Positions 20,794-28,907 are shown, counted from the stretch's first letter. The stretch: 32,082 bases of DNA from JBBTSG01 sp038064775 (GCA_038064775.1 JBBTSG010000001.1:1-32082), one strand, 5' to 3'. The notes: generated by a model not told the origin, from the letters alone. A program made the numbers and translations.

Positions 20794-22062
20794 CATAATC
20801 CCCTCATATTCCCTCACTGTGAGCTGTGATTCTACTTGCTTCATTACTTCAAGCGCGACCGCAACCACAATTAAAAGCGCCGTGCCGCCAATTGTTAAAG
20901 TTTGAATACCAGTAATAAGCTGAGTAATATTAGGCAAAACAGCAATCACGCCCAAAAATAGCGCGCCGAAAAGCGTTGTTCGGTGAACCACTTTCGCGAT
21001 AAGTTCAGCCGTCGCTTGACCTGGCCGAATACCCGGCACAAAGCCTCCACTCCGCTGAAGATTTTTTGAAATCTCCTGCGGATCAAAAGTAATCGCCGTG
21101 TAAAAATAAGTGAAAACGACAACCAGCACAAAGTAAATAATACTGTAAATAATTTGATTATTGAAAAAATTAGTGACGATATCGTTTAGCCGTAAAGAAA
21201 GCGCCGGGGAAACAATCGAAACTGATTGAGCGATAAATTGCGGAAAAAGAAGTAAAGAAATTGCGAAAATAATCGGAATTACACCCGCTTGATTAATCTT
21301 AAGCGGCAAATAAGTCGAGAAACCGCCAAACATTTTATTTCCTCTCACTTGTTTCGCGTAAGAAACAGGAATTTTCCGTTCACCTTCGTTAATAAAAACA
21401 ACGCCGGCTATCACAATAACGCTTAAAATCACAAAAGCGAGATAGGTCGGCAAAATTCCCGGATTATAATTGAAAAATGCTGAACCTATTTCTTGAGGCA
21501 AACCGCTTACAATGCCGGCAAAAATTAAAAGTGATATGCCGTTGCCGATTTTATATTCCGACAAAATCTCGCCCACCCACATTAAAAATACGCTGCCGGC
21601 GGCAATTACCGCCACATTGCCGAAAAGTTGGGACAAAGTAAGAGGATTTAAAACTTTCTGTGCGACTAAAAGATTTAAAAAACCGTAACTTTGAAGCGCG
21701 GCAAGCGGCACTGTTATATAGCGGGAAATTCGGTTGAATTTTGCCCGACCTTCAGCGCCTTCTTCGTAATAGGCCTTTTTTAAATTCGGAAAAATAATTG
21801 TGAGCAACTGCATGATGATTGTTGCTGTGATATAAGGACCAACGCCAAGCATCATAATAGAAAGATTACTCAAACCACCACCCGAAAAAATATTTAAGAA
21901 TCCAAAAAGCTCGTTTGAAGAAAAGAAATCTTTAAGCTTTGCAGGATCAATGCCGGGAATAGGAATCGCCGCGAGCAATCGAAAAATCAAAAGCCAAAGA
22001 GAAACCATAAGCACTTTTTTTCTTAAGTCAGGAATTTTGAAAATCTGAAGAAATTTTTGCAT
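20791..22062 (-). CDS. secY: Preprotein translocase subunit SecY
   Basis: SecY is the channel of the Sec translocon in the cytoplasmic membrane. The 423-residue protein shows the expected ten transmembrane helices, the IPIPGID plug-side region near residue 36, NIFSGGGLSNLSIMMLGVGPYI, the cytosolic loop YAKQVRGNKMFGG before helix 7, and the loop TFDPQEISKNLQRSGGFVPGIRPG that contacts the ribosome and SecA. The length fits bacterial SecY. It starts 5 bp after rplO and is the last gene before the operon terminator. Confidence 0.98.
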   Translation of the reverse strand: MQKFLQIFKIPDLRKKVLMVSLWLLIFRLLAAIPIPGIDPAKLKDFFSSNELFGFLNIFSGGGLSNLSIMMLGVGPYITATIIMQLLTIIFPNLKKAYYEEGAEGRAKFNRISRYITVPLAALQSYGFLNLLVAQKVLNPLTLSQLFGNVAVIAAGSVFLMWVGEILSEYKIGNGISLLIFAGIVSGLPQEIGSAFFNYNPGILPTYLAFVILSVIVIAGVVFINEGERKIPVSYAKQVRGNKMFGGFSTYLPLKINQAGVIPIIFAISLLLFPQFIAQSVSIVSPALSLRLNDIVTNFFNNQIIYSIIYFVLVVVFTYFYTAITFDPQEISKNLQRSGGFVPGIRPGQATAELIAKVVHRTTLFGALFLGVIAVLPNITQLITGIQTLTIGGTALLIVVAVALEVMKQVESQLTVREYEGIM

Positions 22063-22067
22063 AGCTT

Positions 22068-22487
22068 TTATTCTATTTTACCACCGGCGGCTTCAATTTT
22101 CTTCTTAGCGCTTTCAGAAACTTTAAAACCTTTAAGAGTGATTGGTTTTTTTATCTCGCCATTCCCTAAAATTTTAACCTGATCGCTAATACGCTTGATA
22201 AGACCAGTTTTTAACAAAATTTCTTTATTTATTTCGCCTGAAGCAAAAAAACGGTCAAAATCACCCAAATTAATTATCAACGGCTTTTTAAAAACTGGCT
22301 TGTTTTTAATGCCGCGGAATTTTGGTAATTTTAAAATTAATTCCCTTTCCGCTGGTCGAATTTTATGGCCCGCTCTCGCTCCCTGCCCTTTTTGGCCGCG
22401 ACCGGAATAAGTGCCACGCTTACCGCCACGCCCTATTCTTTTTATGCCACGCTTCTTAAGCGGTGATTTCAGGTTGTGGATTCTCAT
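22068..22487 (-). CDS. rplO: 50S ribosomal protein uL15
   Basis: This 139-residue protein has the glycine-arginine-rich N-terminal extension typical of uL15 (RIGRGGKRGTYSGRGQKGQG, about 17-36) that threads into 23S rRNA, followed by the LPKFRGIKNKPVFKKP region and a globular C-terminus ending with KKIEAAGGKIE. Its start overlaps the last 32 bp of rpsE, so translation is probably coupled. In most bacteria rpmD (uL30) lies between these two genes; here there is no room for it. Confidence 0.97.
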   Translation of the reverse strand: MRIHNLKSPLKKRGIKRIGRGGKRGTYSGRGQKGQGARAGHKIRPAERELILKLPKFRGIKNKPVFKKPLIINLGDFDRFFASGEINKEILLKTGLIKRISDQVKILGNGEIKKPITLKGFKVSESAKKKIEAAGGKIE

Positions 22488-22977
22488 TTTGTTTTTCTGT
22501 TTGTTGTTCTTTCGACTTAGTTTTTATTTTCTTTAAAGCTTCAATTGTGGCAATAGCGTTTCCGATTTTATTTTTGGTAGTGCCTAAAATTTTTGCCGAA
22601 ATATCACGGACCCCCACAAGTTCGAGCACGACTCGGGCCGCGCTACCAGCAATTAAACCATGACCGCGTGGCGCTGGTTTTATTCGCACCCGCGCTGCCC
22701 CGTATTTTGCTTCAACATCATAAAAAACTGTCCGATTATCTTTTAAGGAAATTTTTACGATATTTTTTTCCGCTTGACGCTTGGCTTTTTGAACAGCAGA
22801 GGCCACATCCAAACCTTTCGCAATTCCGACGCCAACTCGACCTCTTTTATCACCTATTACAACTGTGGCGCGGAAACTAAAACGCTTACCGCCAGCCATA
22901 ACGCGTGTTACGCGACGCACTTCAAGTGTTCGTTCCTGAAACTCGCTCTTTTTAGTTTTCATCATCATTCTTCTCAT
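22456..22977 (-). CDS. rpsE: 30S ribosomal protein uS5
   Basis: This 173-residue protein contains the uS5 dsRBD-like motif VTRVMAGGKRFSFRATVVIGDKRGRVGVGIAKG and the C-terminal domain with GVRDISAKILGTTKNKIGNAIATIEALKK. uS5 lies at the mRNA entry and is needed for accuracy. A polar tail of about 22 residues (KSKEQQTEKQNENPQPEITA) extends the C-terminus and overlaps the start of rplO. Four ATG codons cluster at the start; GAGAAG is best placed for the ATG at 22962, so the true protein may be five residues shorter. Confidence 0.96.
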   Translation of the reverse strand: MRRMMMKTKKSEFQERTLEVRRVTRVMAGGKRFSFRATVVIGDKRGRVGVGIAKGLDVASAVQKAKRQAEKNIVKISLKDNRTVFYDVEAKYGAARVRIKPAPRGHGLIAGSAARVVLELVGVRDISAKILGTTKNKIGNAIATIEALKKIKTKSKEQQTEKQNENPQPEITA

Positions 22978-22982
22978 ATTAT

Positions 22983-23336
22983 TTAAATTTTAAGACCGCC
23001 TTGTCTTGCCGCTTCAACTACCGCTTTTACCCGACCGTGATATTTATAAGCGCCCCTGTCGACAACCGCAGTTGTGACACCGACTTCTTTCGCCTTCTCG
23101 GCAATTTTTTGACCAACCGCTTCAGCAACAGCAGTTTTTGGCTTTTTATTTTTAATTTCCCGAGAAGAAGCAGCAGCTAAGGTTTTACCGCTTTCATCAT
23201 TAATAAGCTGAGCGTAAGTGAATTTACGGCTTCGAAAAATTGAAAGCCGCGGTTTTTTTGCCGTGCCAAAAATTTGATGGCGAACCCGCGCCTTGCGTCT
23301 TTTTCTTACTGCATTAATTTTTTTTAAGTTTGGCAT
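22983..23336 (-). CDS. rplR: 50S ribosomal protein uL18
   Basis: This 117-residue protein matches uL18, which binds 5S rRNA in the central protuberance. It has the basic N-terminus KRRKARVRHQIFGTAKKPRLSIFRS and the C-terminal VVDRGAYKYHGRVKAVVEAARQGGLKI signature. Length is normal. It starts 12 bp after rplF and ends 5 bp before rpsE. Confidence 0.97.
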   Translation of the reverse strand: MPNLKKINAVRKRRKARVRHQIFGTAKKPRLSIFRSRKFTYAQLINDESGKTLAAASSREIKNKKPKTAVAEAVGQKIAEKAKEVGVTTAVVDRGAYKYHGRVKAVVEAARQGGLKI

Positions 23337-23348
23337 TTTAAGATTAAA

Positions 23349-23909
23349 TTATTTAGATGGCGAACCGGTTGTAGAAGCCGCTTTTTTACCCGCCTTGCGC
23401 TTAACCACTTCGTCTGAATAGCGAAAACCGGTGCCTTTATAAGGTTCTGGTTTTTTAAGCTGTCTTATTTCTGCCGCCACCCGACCGACTACGGCTTTAT
23501 CAAAACCTTTAATTTTTAAAATTGTGTTTTTTTCCACTTCAAAAACAATATTTGCCGGCGCTCTAAATTTAACCAGATGGGAAAAACCAAGATTCATCAC
23601 CAAATCATTTCCATCTTTATTAATCTTATAACCGATTCCTTCAACAATCAGTTTTTTCTCAAAGCCGTTAGTAAGGCCTTGCACGGCATTATTTAAAAGC
23701 GAACGAAACGTTCCCCAATTGCTTCTGACTTGCTTGGTGTTTTTTTTGGGCTCCACTTTAATTACGCCATTTTCTGAAGTTACTTTGAGGCCTTGAAGAA
23801 TCGGCAAAATAATTTCACCTTTTTGACTCTTAATAACAACATCAGTTTCCTGAATATCAACAACTACGCCATCAGAAATTTTTATAGGTTGTTTACCAAT
23901 TTTAGACAT
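23349..23909 (-). CDS. rplF: 50S ribosomal protein uL6
   Basis: uL6 sits near the GTPase-associated centre at the base of the L7/L12 stalk. I set the start at the ATG giving MSKIGKQPI, the canonical uL6 N-terminus, which removes five residues from the longest frame and leaves an 8-bp gap from rpsH. The 186-residue protein shows two alpha/beta repeats and the QLKKPEPYKGTGFRYSDEVVKRKAGK signature near the C-terminus. A short Ala/Ser/Thr tail follows. Confidence 0.97.
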   Translation of the reverse strand: MSKIGKQPIKISDGVVVDIQETDVVIKSQKGEIILPILQGLKVTSENGVIKVEPKKNTKQVRSNWGTFRSLLNNAVQGLTNGFEKKLIVEGIGYKINKDGNDLVMNLGFSHLVKFRAPANIVFEVEKNTILKIKGFDKAVVGRVAAEIRQLKKPEPYKGTGFRYSDEVVKRKAGKKAASTTGSPSK

Positions 23910-23917
23910 ATTAATAA

Positions 23918-24289
23918 TTACCAAATTTCAAAAAGAAGCTGGCCGCCGACTTTTTGCTTAAGCGCTTCGCTTGCCGTCATAATTCCTTTTGGCGTTGAAA
24001 GCACTAATAAACCATAACCGCCTTTCGGTCTTTTTATTTCTTTATAACCCGCGTAAAGACGTCGCGATGGCCGGCTTAATAATTTTAGGCCGTGAATAAC
24101 TGGCTCGTCTTTGAGCTCAATTTCCAAACTTTTCTTTTGTGAGCGGCCTCTCACTTCAACTTTTTTAACAATATTTTGCCGCGCTAAAAGTTCGGCTACG
24201 CTTAAATCCATTTTCGAAAAAGGAGATTTTACAACCTTCTTTCTGGCCATTTCCGCATTTTTAATTTTTATTAATAAATCGATGTACAT
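23918..24289 (-). CDS. rpsH: 30S ribosomal protein uS8
   Basis: This 123-residue protein matches uS8, a primary 16S rRNA binder that in E. coli also represses the spc operon by binding its own mRNA. The N-terminus lacks the usual MxxTDPIADMLTRIRN and begins MYIDLLIKIKNA, so about eight residues are missing compared with E. coli. The C-terminal STPKGIMTASEALKQKVGGQLLFEIW is canonical apart from V-G in place of usual R-N residues. It starts 8 bp after rpsN. Confidence 0.96.
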   Translation of the reverse strand: MYIDLLIKIKNAEMARKKVVKSPFSKMDLSVAELLARQNIVKKVEVRGRSQKKSLEIELKDEPVIHGLKLLSRPSRRLYAGYKEIKRPKGGYGLLVLSTPKGIMTASEALKQKVGGQLLFEIW

Positions 24290-24297
24290 ATGTTTTA

Positions 24298-24483
24298 TTA
24301 CCAGCTTGATTTTTTAATTCCTGGAATTTCACCGCGGGAAGCTAATTCCCGAAAACAAATACGGCAAAGATTGAAATCGCGCATATAACTCCTTTTACGG
24401 CCGCAACGAAAGCAACGCCGAACAATCCGAGTTGTAAATTTCGGCTTCTTTCTTGAACGAGCAATTACTGATGTTTTAGCCAT
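24298..24483 (-). CDS. rpsN: 30S ribosomal protein uS14, zinc-binding form
   Basis: This 61-residue short form of uS14 carries a zinc ribbon with two CxxC pairs, CFRCGR and CRICF (type Z). The C-terminal RELASRGEIPGIKKSSW is canonical. uS14 binds the 3' major domain of 16S rRNA. Its position between rplE and rpsH is conserved. Confidence 0.97.
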   Translation of the reverse strand: MAKTSVIARSRKKPKFTTRIVRRCFRCGRKRSYMRDFNLCRICFRELASRGEIPGIKKSSW

Positions 24484-24493
24484 AAAATGTAAA

Positions 24494-24997
24494 TTATTTT
24501 TTAGCAGTCAAACCTCTCAATGGTACCCCTAATTCCTTATATAAATCAATGGCTTTTTCCCGATTTTTAAATACTGGCACTATTGTCACTTGCAAACCAA
24601 AAGCTATTTTCGACTTTTCGGCTTCGATTTCTGGAAAAACAAATTGCTCCCGAAAACCAATATTTAAATTACCGTGATCATCAATATTTTTTAAATCCAA
24701 ACCACGAAAATCTTTAACCCGTGGCAAGACAATTCTAATTACTCTTGTTACAAAATCTTTAAGCCGGCGACGGCGCAAGGTCACCTGCAAACCAACAATA
24801 TCTCCTTCACGACTTTTAAAGCCGGCAATGGCTTTCTTCGTTTTTCTCGGCGCGGCTTTTTGGCCGGTAATAACAGCAATTTCTTTTAAAATTTCCGGTA
24901 AAACTTTATCCTCAAAGTGGCTTTGTTGCCTAAGTTTACCAATACCGATATTTATCACCGCTTTTTCTAATTTTTTTAACTCGTTTACTTGTTTCAT
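24494..24997 (-). CDS. rplE: 50S ribosomal protein uL5
   Basis: uL5 binds 5S rRNA in the central protuberance and contacts P-site tRNA. The 167-residue sequence has NELKKLEKAVINIGIG near the start, TGQKAAPRKTKKAIAGFKSREGDIVGLQVTLR and the FPEIEAEKSKIAFGLQVTIV segment. It is about 12 residues shorter than E. coli uL5; the missing part is at the N-terminus, which normally has an extra helix. It starts 3 bp after rplX. Confidence 0.96.
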   Translation of the reverse strand: MKQVNELKKLEKAVINIGIGKLRQQSHFEDKVLPEILKEIAVITGQKAAPRKTKKAIAGFKSREGDIVGLQVTLRRRRLKDFVTRVIRIVLPRVKDFRGLDLKNIDDHGNLNIGFREQFVFPEIEAEKSKIAFGLQVTIVPVFKNREKAIDLYKELGVPLRGLTAKK

Positions 24998-25000
24998 ATT

Positions 25001-25306
25001 TTAAATTAACGCTTTACACCGCTTGCAATATCGAACTTTTTTATCGTCTTCAAAACGAAAGCCAACCCGCGACGCTTCATGGCAATTTGGACAAACTAAA
25101 GCAACAACGGAAATCGGCAAAGGCTTGGCTATTTGGACAATCTCCCCTTTTTCGCCCTGCTTTTTCGGCCGAGCATGTTTTTTAAAAAGATTTAAACCCT
25201 GCACAATAAGTTTGTTGGTTTTCGTATCAATCGAAAGAACTTTACCGGTTTTGTCTCGATCTTTTCCTCTTAAAATTTTTACTTGGTCATTTTTGCGAAT
25301 TTTCAT
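25001..25306 (-). CDS. rplX: 50S ribosomal protein uL24 with C-terminal zinc ribbon
   Basis: The first 60 residues form the KOW-type domain of uL24 (MKIRKNDQVKILRGKDRDKTGKVL), an early 50S assembly initiator. The C-terminal part carries CPNC and CKRC pairs (LVCPNCHEASRVGFRFEDDKKVRYCKRC), a four-cysteine zinc site in place of the ordinary loop. The length is normal at 101 residues. It lies 11 bp downstream of rplN. Assignment is secure; zinc binding is inferred from spacing. Confidence 0.97.
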   Translation of the reverse strand: MKIRKNDQVKILRGKDRDKTGKVLSIDTKTNKLIVQGLNLFKKHARPKKQGEKGEIVQIAKPLPISVVALVCPNCHEASRVGFRFEDDKKVRYCKRCKALI

Positions 25307-25317
25307 GAATTAAATAT

Positions 25318-25689
25318 TTAAACCATTTCTTCGGCTAAAGACGCGATCGTGTCATATCCTTTTTCTTTTATTTCGCGGGGGATTGGACCGAAAATTCTTG
25401 TCGCCCTTGGTTCTTTTTTATCAACAATAACAACCGCGCTGTCGTCAAAACGAACAACTGATCCGTCCGGCCGGCGCAGTGGCCCTCGCCCCCGAACAAT
25501 CAGGGCGCGTACAATATCTTTTTTCTTAATTCCTTGTTTATTACGCGGCTCGGCGATTTGCACTGAAGCGATAATAATATCGCCCACACTCGCGTATCTT
25601 TTTCCGCTACCGCCTAAAACCCGAAAACAACGAACTTTTTTTGCTCCGGAATTATCGGTTACTTTTAAAATTGATCTTTCTTGAATCAT
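25318..25689 (-). CDS. rplN: 50S ribosomal protein uL14
   Basis: This 123-residue protein begins MIQERSILKVTDNSGAKKV, the canonical uL14 start, and contains GRGPLRRPDGSVVRFDDSAVVIV and the RIFGPIPREI.EKGYDTIASLAEEMV end. uL14 forms intersubunit bridges and is the docking site of silencing factor RsfS. It follows rpsQ with a 4-bp gap. Confidence 0.98.
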   Translation of the reverse strand: MIQERSILKVTDNSGAKKVRCFRVLGGSGKRYASVGDIIIASVQIAEPRNKQGIKKKDIVRALIVRGRGPLRRPDGSVVRFDDSAVVIVDKKEPRATRIFGPIPREIKEKGYDTIASLAEEMV

Positions 25690-25693
25690 AAAA

Positions 25694-25921
25694 TTATATT
25701 TTACTTAAAATCCGCCATCTTTTTTCTTTAGAAATCGGCCGTGTTTCTTCAATTATAACTTTGTCCCCTGTCTTGTATTCATTCTTTTCGTCGTGAGCTT
25801 TAAAGCGCTGGCTAATTTTGTAGTACTTCAAATAGCGCTCGTGTTTTTTCAAACGTTCGACTAAAACCACTCTAGTTTTATTCATCTTGTCGGAAACGAC
25901 AAGACCTTTAAGTTTTCTCAT
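25694..25921 (-). CDS. rpsQ: 30S ribosomal protein uS17
   Basis: This 75-residue OB-fold protein matches uS17, an early 16S rRNA binder. The MRKLKGLVVSDKMNKTRVV start and ETRPISKEKRWRIL end are canonical. Its start overlaps the last 14 bp of rpmC, which supports translational coupling. Confidence 0.97.
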   Translation of the reverse strand: MRKLKGLVVSDKMNKTRVVLVERLKKHERYLKYYKISQRFKAHDEKNEYKTGDKVIIEETRPISKEKRWRILSKI

Positions 25922-26114
25922 TTTTTTCTTTATTTAATAAGGTGAGGATTTGGGCAATTGATTTTTTAACCGCACGGATGTCTCGAATATTTTTCACTTT
26001 TCCAGCCGCTAAGTCAAATTTCAAAATAACCAAACGCTCCCGAAAACGACCTAATTCTTTCTTTAATTCCACGATAGTTTTTTCTTTATAAGTTTTAAAT
26101 TCTTTCTTTTTCAT
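25908..26114 (-). CDS. rpmC: 50S ribosomal protein uL29
   Basis: This 68-residue, mostly helical protein matches uL29, located at the exit tunnel where trigger factor and SRP dock. ELKKELGRFRERLVILKFDLAAGKVKN and IRAVKKSIAQILTLLN are typical. It starts one base after the rplP stop and overlaps rpsQ by 14 bp. Confidence 0.95.
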   Translation of the reverse strand: MKKKEFKTYKEKTIVELKKELGRFRERLVILKFDLAAGKVKNIRDIRAVKKSIAQILTLLNKEKNEKT

Positions 26115-26115
26115 T

Positions 26116-26526
26116 TTAGCGGGAAATTATTTTTGTCCTGACCGGCATTTTGTGGCCAGCAAGCCGCAACGCCTCCAAGGCTACGCTATCAGCAACACCA
26201 TCAATTTCAAAAAGAATCCGACCAGGTTTTACCGGAAAAACGTAATGATCAACATCACCCTTACCACCTCCTAATGTTACTTCGGGCGGCATTTTTGTAA
26301 CCGGTTTATCAGGAAAAATTCTAATCCAGAGCTTACCTTCACGTTTCATGGCATGGCTTAAAGTTTTTCGGGCAGCTTCAATTTGATTAGCCTTTATCCA
26401 ACAGGAATCAAGTGATTGCAAACCAAACCGGCCAAAACTTAAGGTGATACCTCGCGTTTCTTTCATTCGTCCGCGTGAACGCCCTTTATGGCTTTTTCGA
26501 TATTTTTGTTTCTTAGGTTGAAGCAT
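26116..26526 (-). CDS. rplP: 50S ribosomal protein uL16
   Basis: uL16 lines the A-site region and central protuberance. I set the start at the ATG that gives MLQPKKQKYRKSHKGR, the canonical N-terminus; it lies one base after the rpsC stop. That drops 12 non-homologous residues from the longest frame. The 136-residue protein has a normal length. The loop usually written MGKGKG reads LGGGKG and lacks the arginine that is hydroxylated by YcfD-type oxygenases in E. coli. Confidence 0.97.
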   Translation of the reverse strand: MLQPKKQKYRKSHKGRSRGRMKETRGITLSFGRFGLQSLDSCWIKANQIEAARKTLSHAMKREGKLWIRIFPDKPVTKMPPEVTLGGGKGDVDHYVFPVKPGRILFEIDGVADSVALEALRLAGHKMPVRTKIISR

Positions 26527-26527
26527 A

Positions 26528-27217
26528 CTAATTATTATTCTTACTGCCAGATTTTTCTCCAAAAATATCGCCTTTGTAAATCCAAACTTTTATACCAACC
26601 GTGCCATAACTGTTAAAAGCGGTTGCTACGCCGTAATCAATATTCGCGCGAAGTTTTTGTAGAGGCATTTTTCCTTTAGTAAGCACCTCGCTACGGGAAA
26701 TTTCCGCTCCGTTCAAGCGCCCAGCTAGTTTTATTTTTGCTCCAAAAATTTCACGATTTTGCATAATACTTTCGAGCTGGCGCTTAAGAACCCGCCGAAA
26801 GGGCTGACGCTTTTCAATATCAAAAGCAACTTGCTGAGCAATGACTGGCGCAGAAACTTCTGTTCTTTTTAATTCTTCAACATTCAAGTTTAAAGACATG
26901 CTCTTTACGAATTTATTTTTCGCTCTCAACTTTTTAATATTCTTAATGAGCGCTTCTTTCAAGTCTTCAATGCCTTTGCCGCCTCGGCCAATAATAAGCC
27001 CCGGCCGGCTAGCCCTTATAAGAACACGAATATTGTCAGCTGTGCGCTCAATTTCAATACCTGCAATACCAGCAATCAAAATTTTTTCTTTGATAATTTC
27101 CCGAAGCATTTCGTCCTCTTCAATAAAATAACGAAGATCTTTTTTAAGGAACCAACGGCTTGACCAATTAACATTGATGCCGAGCCGTAAAGTGTCTGGT
27201 CTGATTTTTTGTGCCAT
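26528..27217 (-). CDS. rpsC: 30S ribosomal protein uS3
   Basis: This 229-residue protein matches uS3 at the mRNA entry tunnel. It has MAQKIRPDTLRLGI, a KH domain around LIGRGGKGIEDLKEAL near residues 76-90, and the C-terminal GRLNGAEISRSEVLTKGKMPLQKLRANIDYG motif. The tail ends in a Ser/Asn-rich stretch. The length fits the family. Confidence 0.98.
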   Translation of the reverse strand: MAQKIRPDTLRLGINVNWSSRWFLKKDLRYFIEEDEMLREIIKEKILIAGIAGIEIERTADNIRVLIRASRPGLIIGRGGKGIEDLKEALIKNIKKLRAKNKFVKSMSLNLNVEELKRTEVSAPVIAQQVAFDIEKRQPFRRVLKRQLESIMQNREIFGAKIKLAGRLNGAEISRSEVLTKGKMPLQKLRANIDYGVATAFNSYGTVGIKVWIYKGDIFGEKSGSKNNN

Positions 27218-27223
27218 ATTAGT

Positions 27224-27742
27224 TTAGATTGATTTCCTTTGAAAAACCTTTTTGAAAATTCCGCCGCCCTTTGGTTTCACATCAGAAACTTTTTTCTTTC
27301 CTTCTTCCGGTTCTTTTTGGTCATGATCGTGAGTGTGCTGTTTCTTTTCTTTCTCTTTGTCTTTCTTAACTTTTTCCTTAATAGTAAATCTCTTCATTAA
27401 ATCTTTTTCGGCAATGCCGAGCGTCAAAGAAACGTGACTGGTTTTTCTTTCAAGCGGACTTGCTGAACCGCGCGCTCGTGGCAACCATCGCTTAGATTTT
27501 GGTCCCTGATCAACTCGAATGTCTTTAATAAATAATTTTGTCGCCTCGATTTGCTGATTTTTCGCGTTTGCCACCGCGCTTTTAATAAGCTTCAAAAGAG
27601 CTTCGGCCGGCCGTCGAGGAGAAAGCATAAGCCGACCTTCCGCTTCGTTTACCGAAAGTCCTTTTAAAATAGTCGCGAGCGCTCTTGTTTTGCGCGGAGC
27701 GATTCTTAAATAATTTGCTTTTGCAGAAATTGGTTTTGTCAT
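27224..27742 (-). CDS. rplV: 50S ribosomal protein uL22 with long charged tail
   Basis: The first 120 residues are a normal uL22, which lines the peptide exit tunnel (SVNEAEGRLMLSPRRPAEALLKLIKSAVANAKNQ and the RARGSASPLERKTSHVSLTL hairpin). A further 50 residues form a low-complexity tail rich in Lys, Glu and His, including HTHDHDQ, ending IFKKVFQRKSI. The total of 172 residues compares with about 110 in E. coli. The tail probably lies at the ribosome surface; its role is unknown. Confidence 0.96.
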   Translation of the reverse strand: MTKPISAKANYLRIAPRKTRALATILKGLSVNEAEGRLMLSPRRPAEALLKLIKSAVANAKNQQIEATKLFIKDIRVDQGPKSKRWLPRARGSASPLERKTSHVSLTLGIAEKDLMKRFTIKEKVKKDKEKEKKQHTHDHDQKEPEEGKKKVSDVKPKGGGIFKKVFQRKSI

Positions 27743-27755
27743 AGTAGCTTATTAA

Positions 27756-28076
27756 TTATTTTTTCGGCGCTGGCGCGGCAGGAGTTGTTGTATCAGTTTT
27801 TTGTTCCATCTCACGCTGCATTTTACCGCCATGCCTTACAAAACGCCGCGTTAGCGAAAACTCGCCAAGTTTGTGACCAACCATATCTTCAGTCGCTCTA
27901 ACTTCAATAAAATCTTTACCGTTATGCACGCCAAAAACAAAACCTACCATTTCCGGCGAAATTTCAGAACTCCTTGCCCATGTCTTAATCACCGTCCTAT
28001 CGCCCGGCTTTAAACGGCTAACTTTTTTAAGCAGTTTTTTATCAACGTATGGTCCTTTTAATGAAGATCGACTCAT
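27756..28076 (-). CDS. rpsS: 30S ribosomal protein uS19
   Basis: This 106-residue protein matches uS19 in the 30S head (MSRSSLKGPYVDKKLLKKV, HNGKDFIEVRATEDMVGHKLGEFSLTRRFVRHGG). About 15 extra residues of Thr/Ala/Pro type (DTTTPAAPAPKK) extend the C-terminus compared with the usual 92. It lies 2 bp downstream of rplB. Confidence 0.97.
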   Translation of the reverse strand: MSRSSLKGPYVDKKLLKKVSRLKPGDRTVIKTWARSSEISPEMVGFVFGVHNGKDFIEVRATEDMVGHKLGEFSLTRRFVRHGGKMQREMEQKTDTTTPAAPAPKK

Positions 28077-28077
28077 G

Positions 28078-28905
28078 TTATTTTTTCTTTCTTCGGCTAA
28101 TAATTAAATTAGTCGACCATTTTTTCTTGTTTCTTGTTTTGTGACCACCAGTAATTTTACCCCATTTTGTCTTTGGTCGTCGCGTGCCCCGTTGCGTTCG
28201 GCCTTCGCCGCCACCGTACGGATGATCGCGTGGATTCATTACTTTTCCGCGAACCGTTGGTCTAATATTTAACCATCGAGAACGGCCAGCTTTGCCGAAT
28301 ACAACTAAACTATGTTCGGTATTAGAAACTTGACCGATAGAAGCGTAACAATTCCAAGAAACTTTTCTGATTTCACCAGACGATAATTTTAAATGCGTGT
28401 AACCATCTTCATTCGCAAGAACCTCAAGAGAAGTGCCGGCAGAACGGGCTAACTGGCCACCTTTCCCAGGTAAAAATTCCACATTATGAATGAAAGTACC
28501 AACCGGAATTCTTTTTAAAATAGTCCGATTACCGGGTTTAAATTCCGCGTCATTTGAAGTAATAATTATTTCACCAACTTTAATTCCTTGCGGAGCTAAA
28601 ACATATCTACGTTCGCCGTCTTTATAAACAACGAGCGCAATAAAAGCGGTGTGATACGGGCTATATTCAATGGCTTCAATTTTGCCAGAAATACCAATTT
28701 TATTCTGCTTGAAATCCACTTCCCTATAAACAATTTTGTTGCCGCCGCCTTGATGACGAACCGTGATCCGGCCTTGAGTATTGCGACCAGCGTTTTTTTT
28801 CAAACGTTTTGTCAAAGGTTTAAACGGCTTACGCGTAGTAAGAGAACTGTAATCAACATTTGTTAATTGTCGCCGACTCGCGCTTGTTGGTTGATACTGT
28901 TTCAT
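28078..28905 (-). CDS. rplB: 50S ribosomal protein uL2
   Basis: uL2 is needed for subunit joining and peptidyl transfer. The 275-residue protein has the KNAGRNTQGRITVRHQGGGNK start region, the central LPGKGGQLARSAGT motif and the RPTVRGKVMNPRDHPYGGGEGRT C-terminus. The length is standard. The gene begins 2 bp after rplW. Confidence 0.98.
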   Translation of the reverse strand: MKQYQPTSASRRQLTNVDYSSLTTRKPFKPLTKRLKKNAGRNTQGRITVRHQGGGNKIVYREVDFKQNKIGISGKIEAIEYSPYHTAFIALVVYKDGERRYVLAPQGIKVGEIIITSNDAEFKPGNRTILKRIPVGTFIHNVEFLPGKGGQLARSAGTSLEVLANEDGYTHLKLSSGEIRKVSWNCYASIGQVSNTEHSLVVFGKAGRSRWLNIRPTVRGKVMNPRDHPYGGGEGRTQRGTRRPKTKWGKITGGHKTRNKKKWSTNLIISRRKKK

Positions 28906-28907
28906 AT

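Noticed and set aside
23910..23924. Five extra N-terminal residues on uL6
   Set aside because: The canonical MSKIGKQPI start follows; the upstream codons overlap rpsH.
26527..26562. Twelve extra N-terminal residues on uL16
   Set aside because: They overlap rpsC and are not part of the family; MLQPKK is the usual start.
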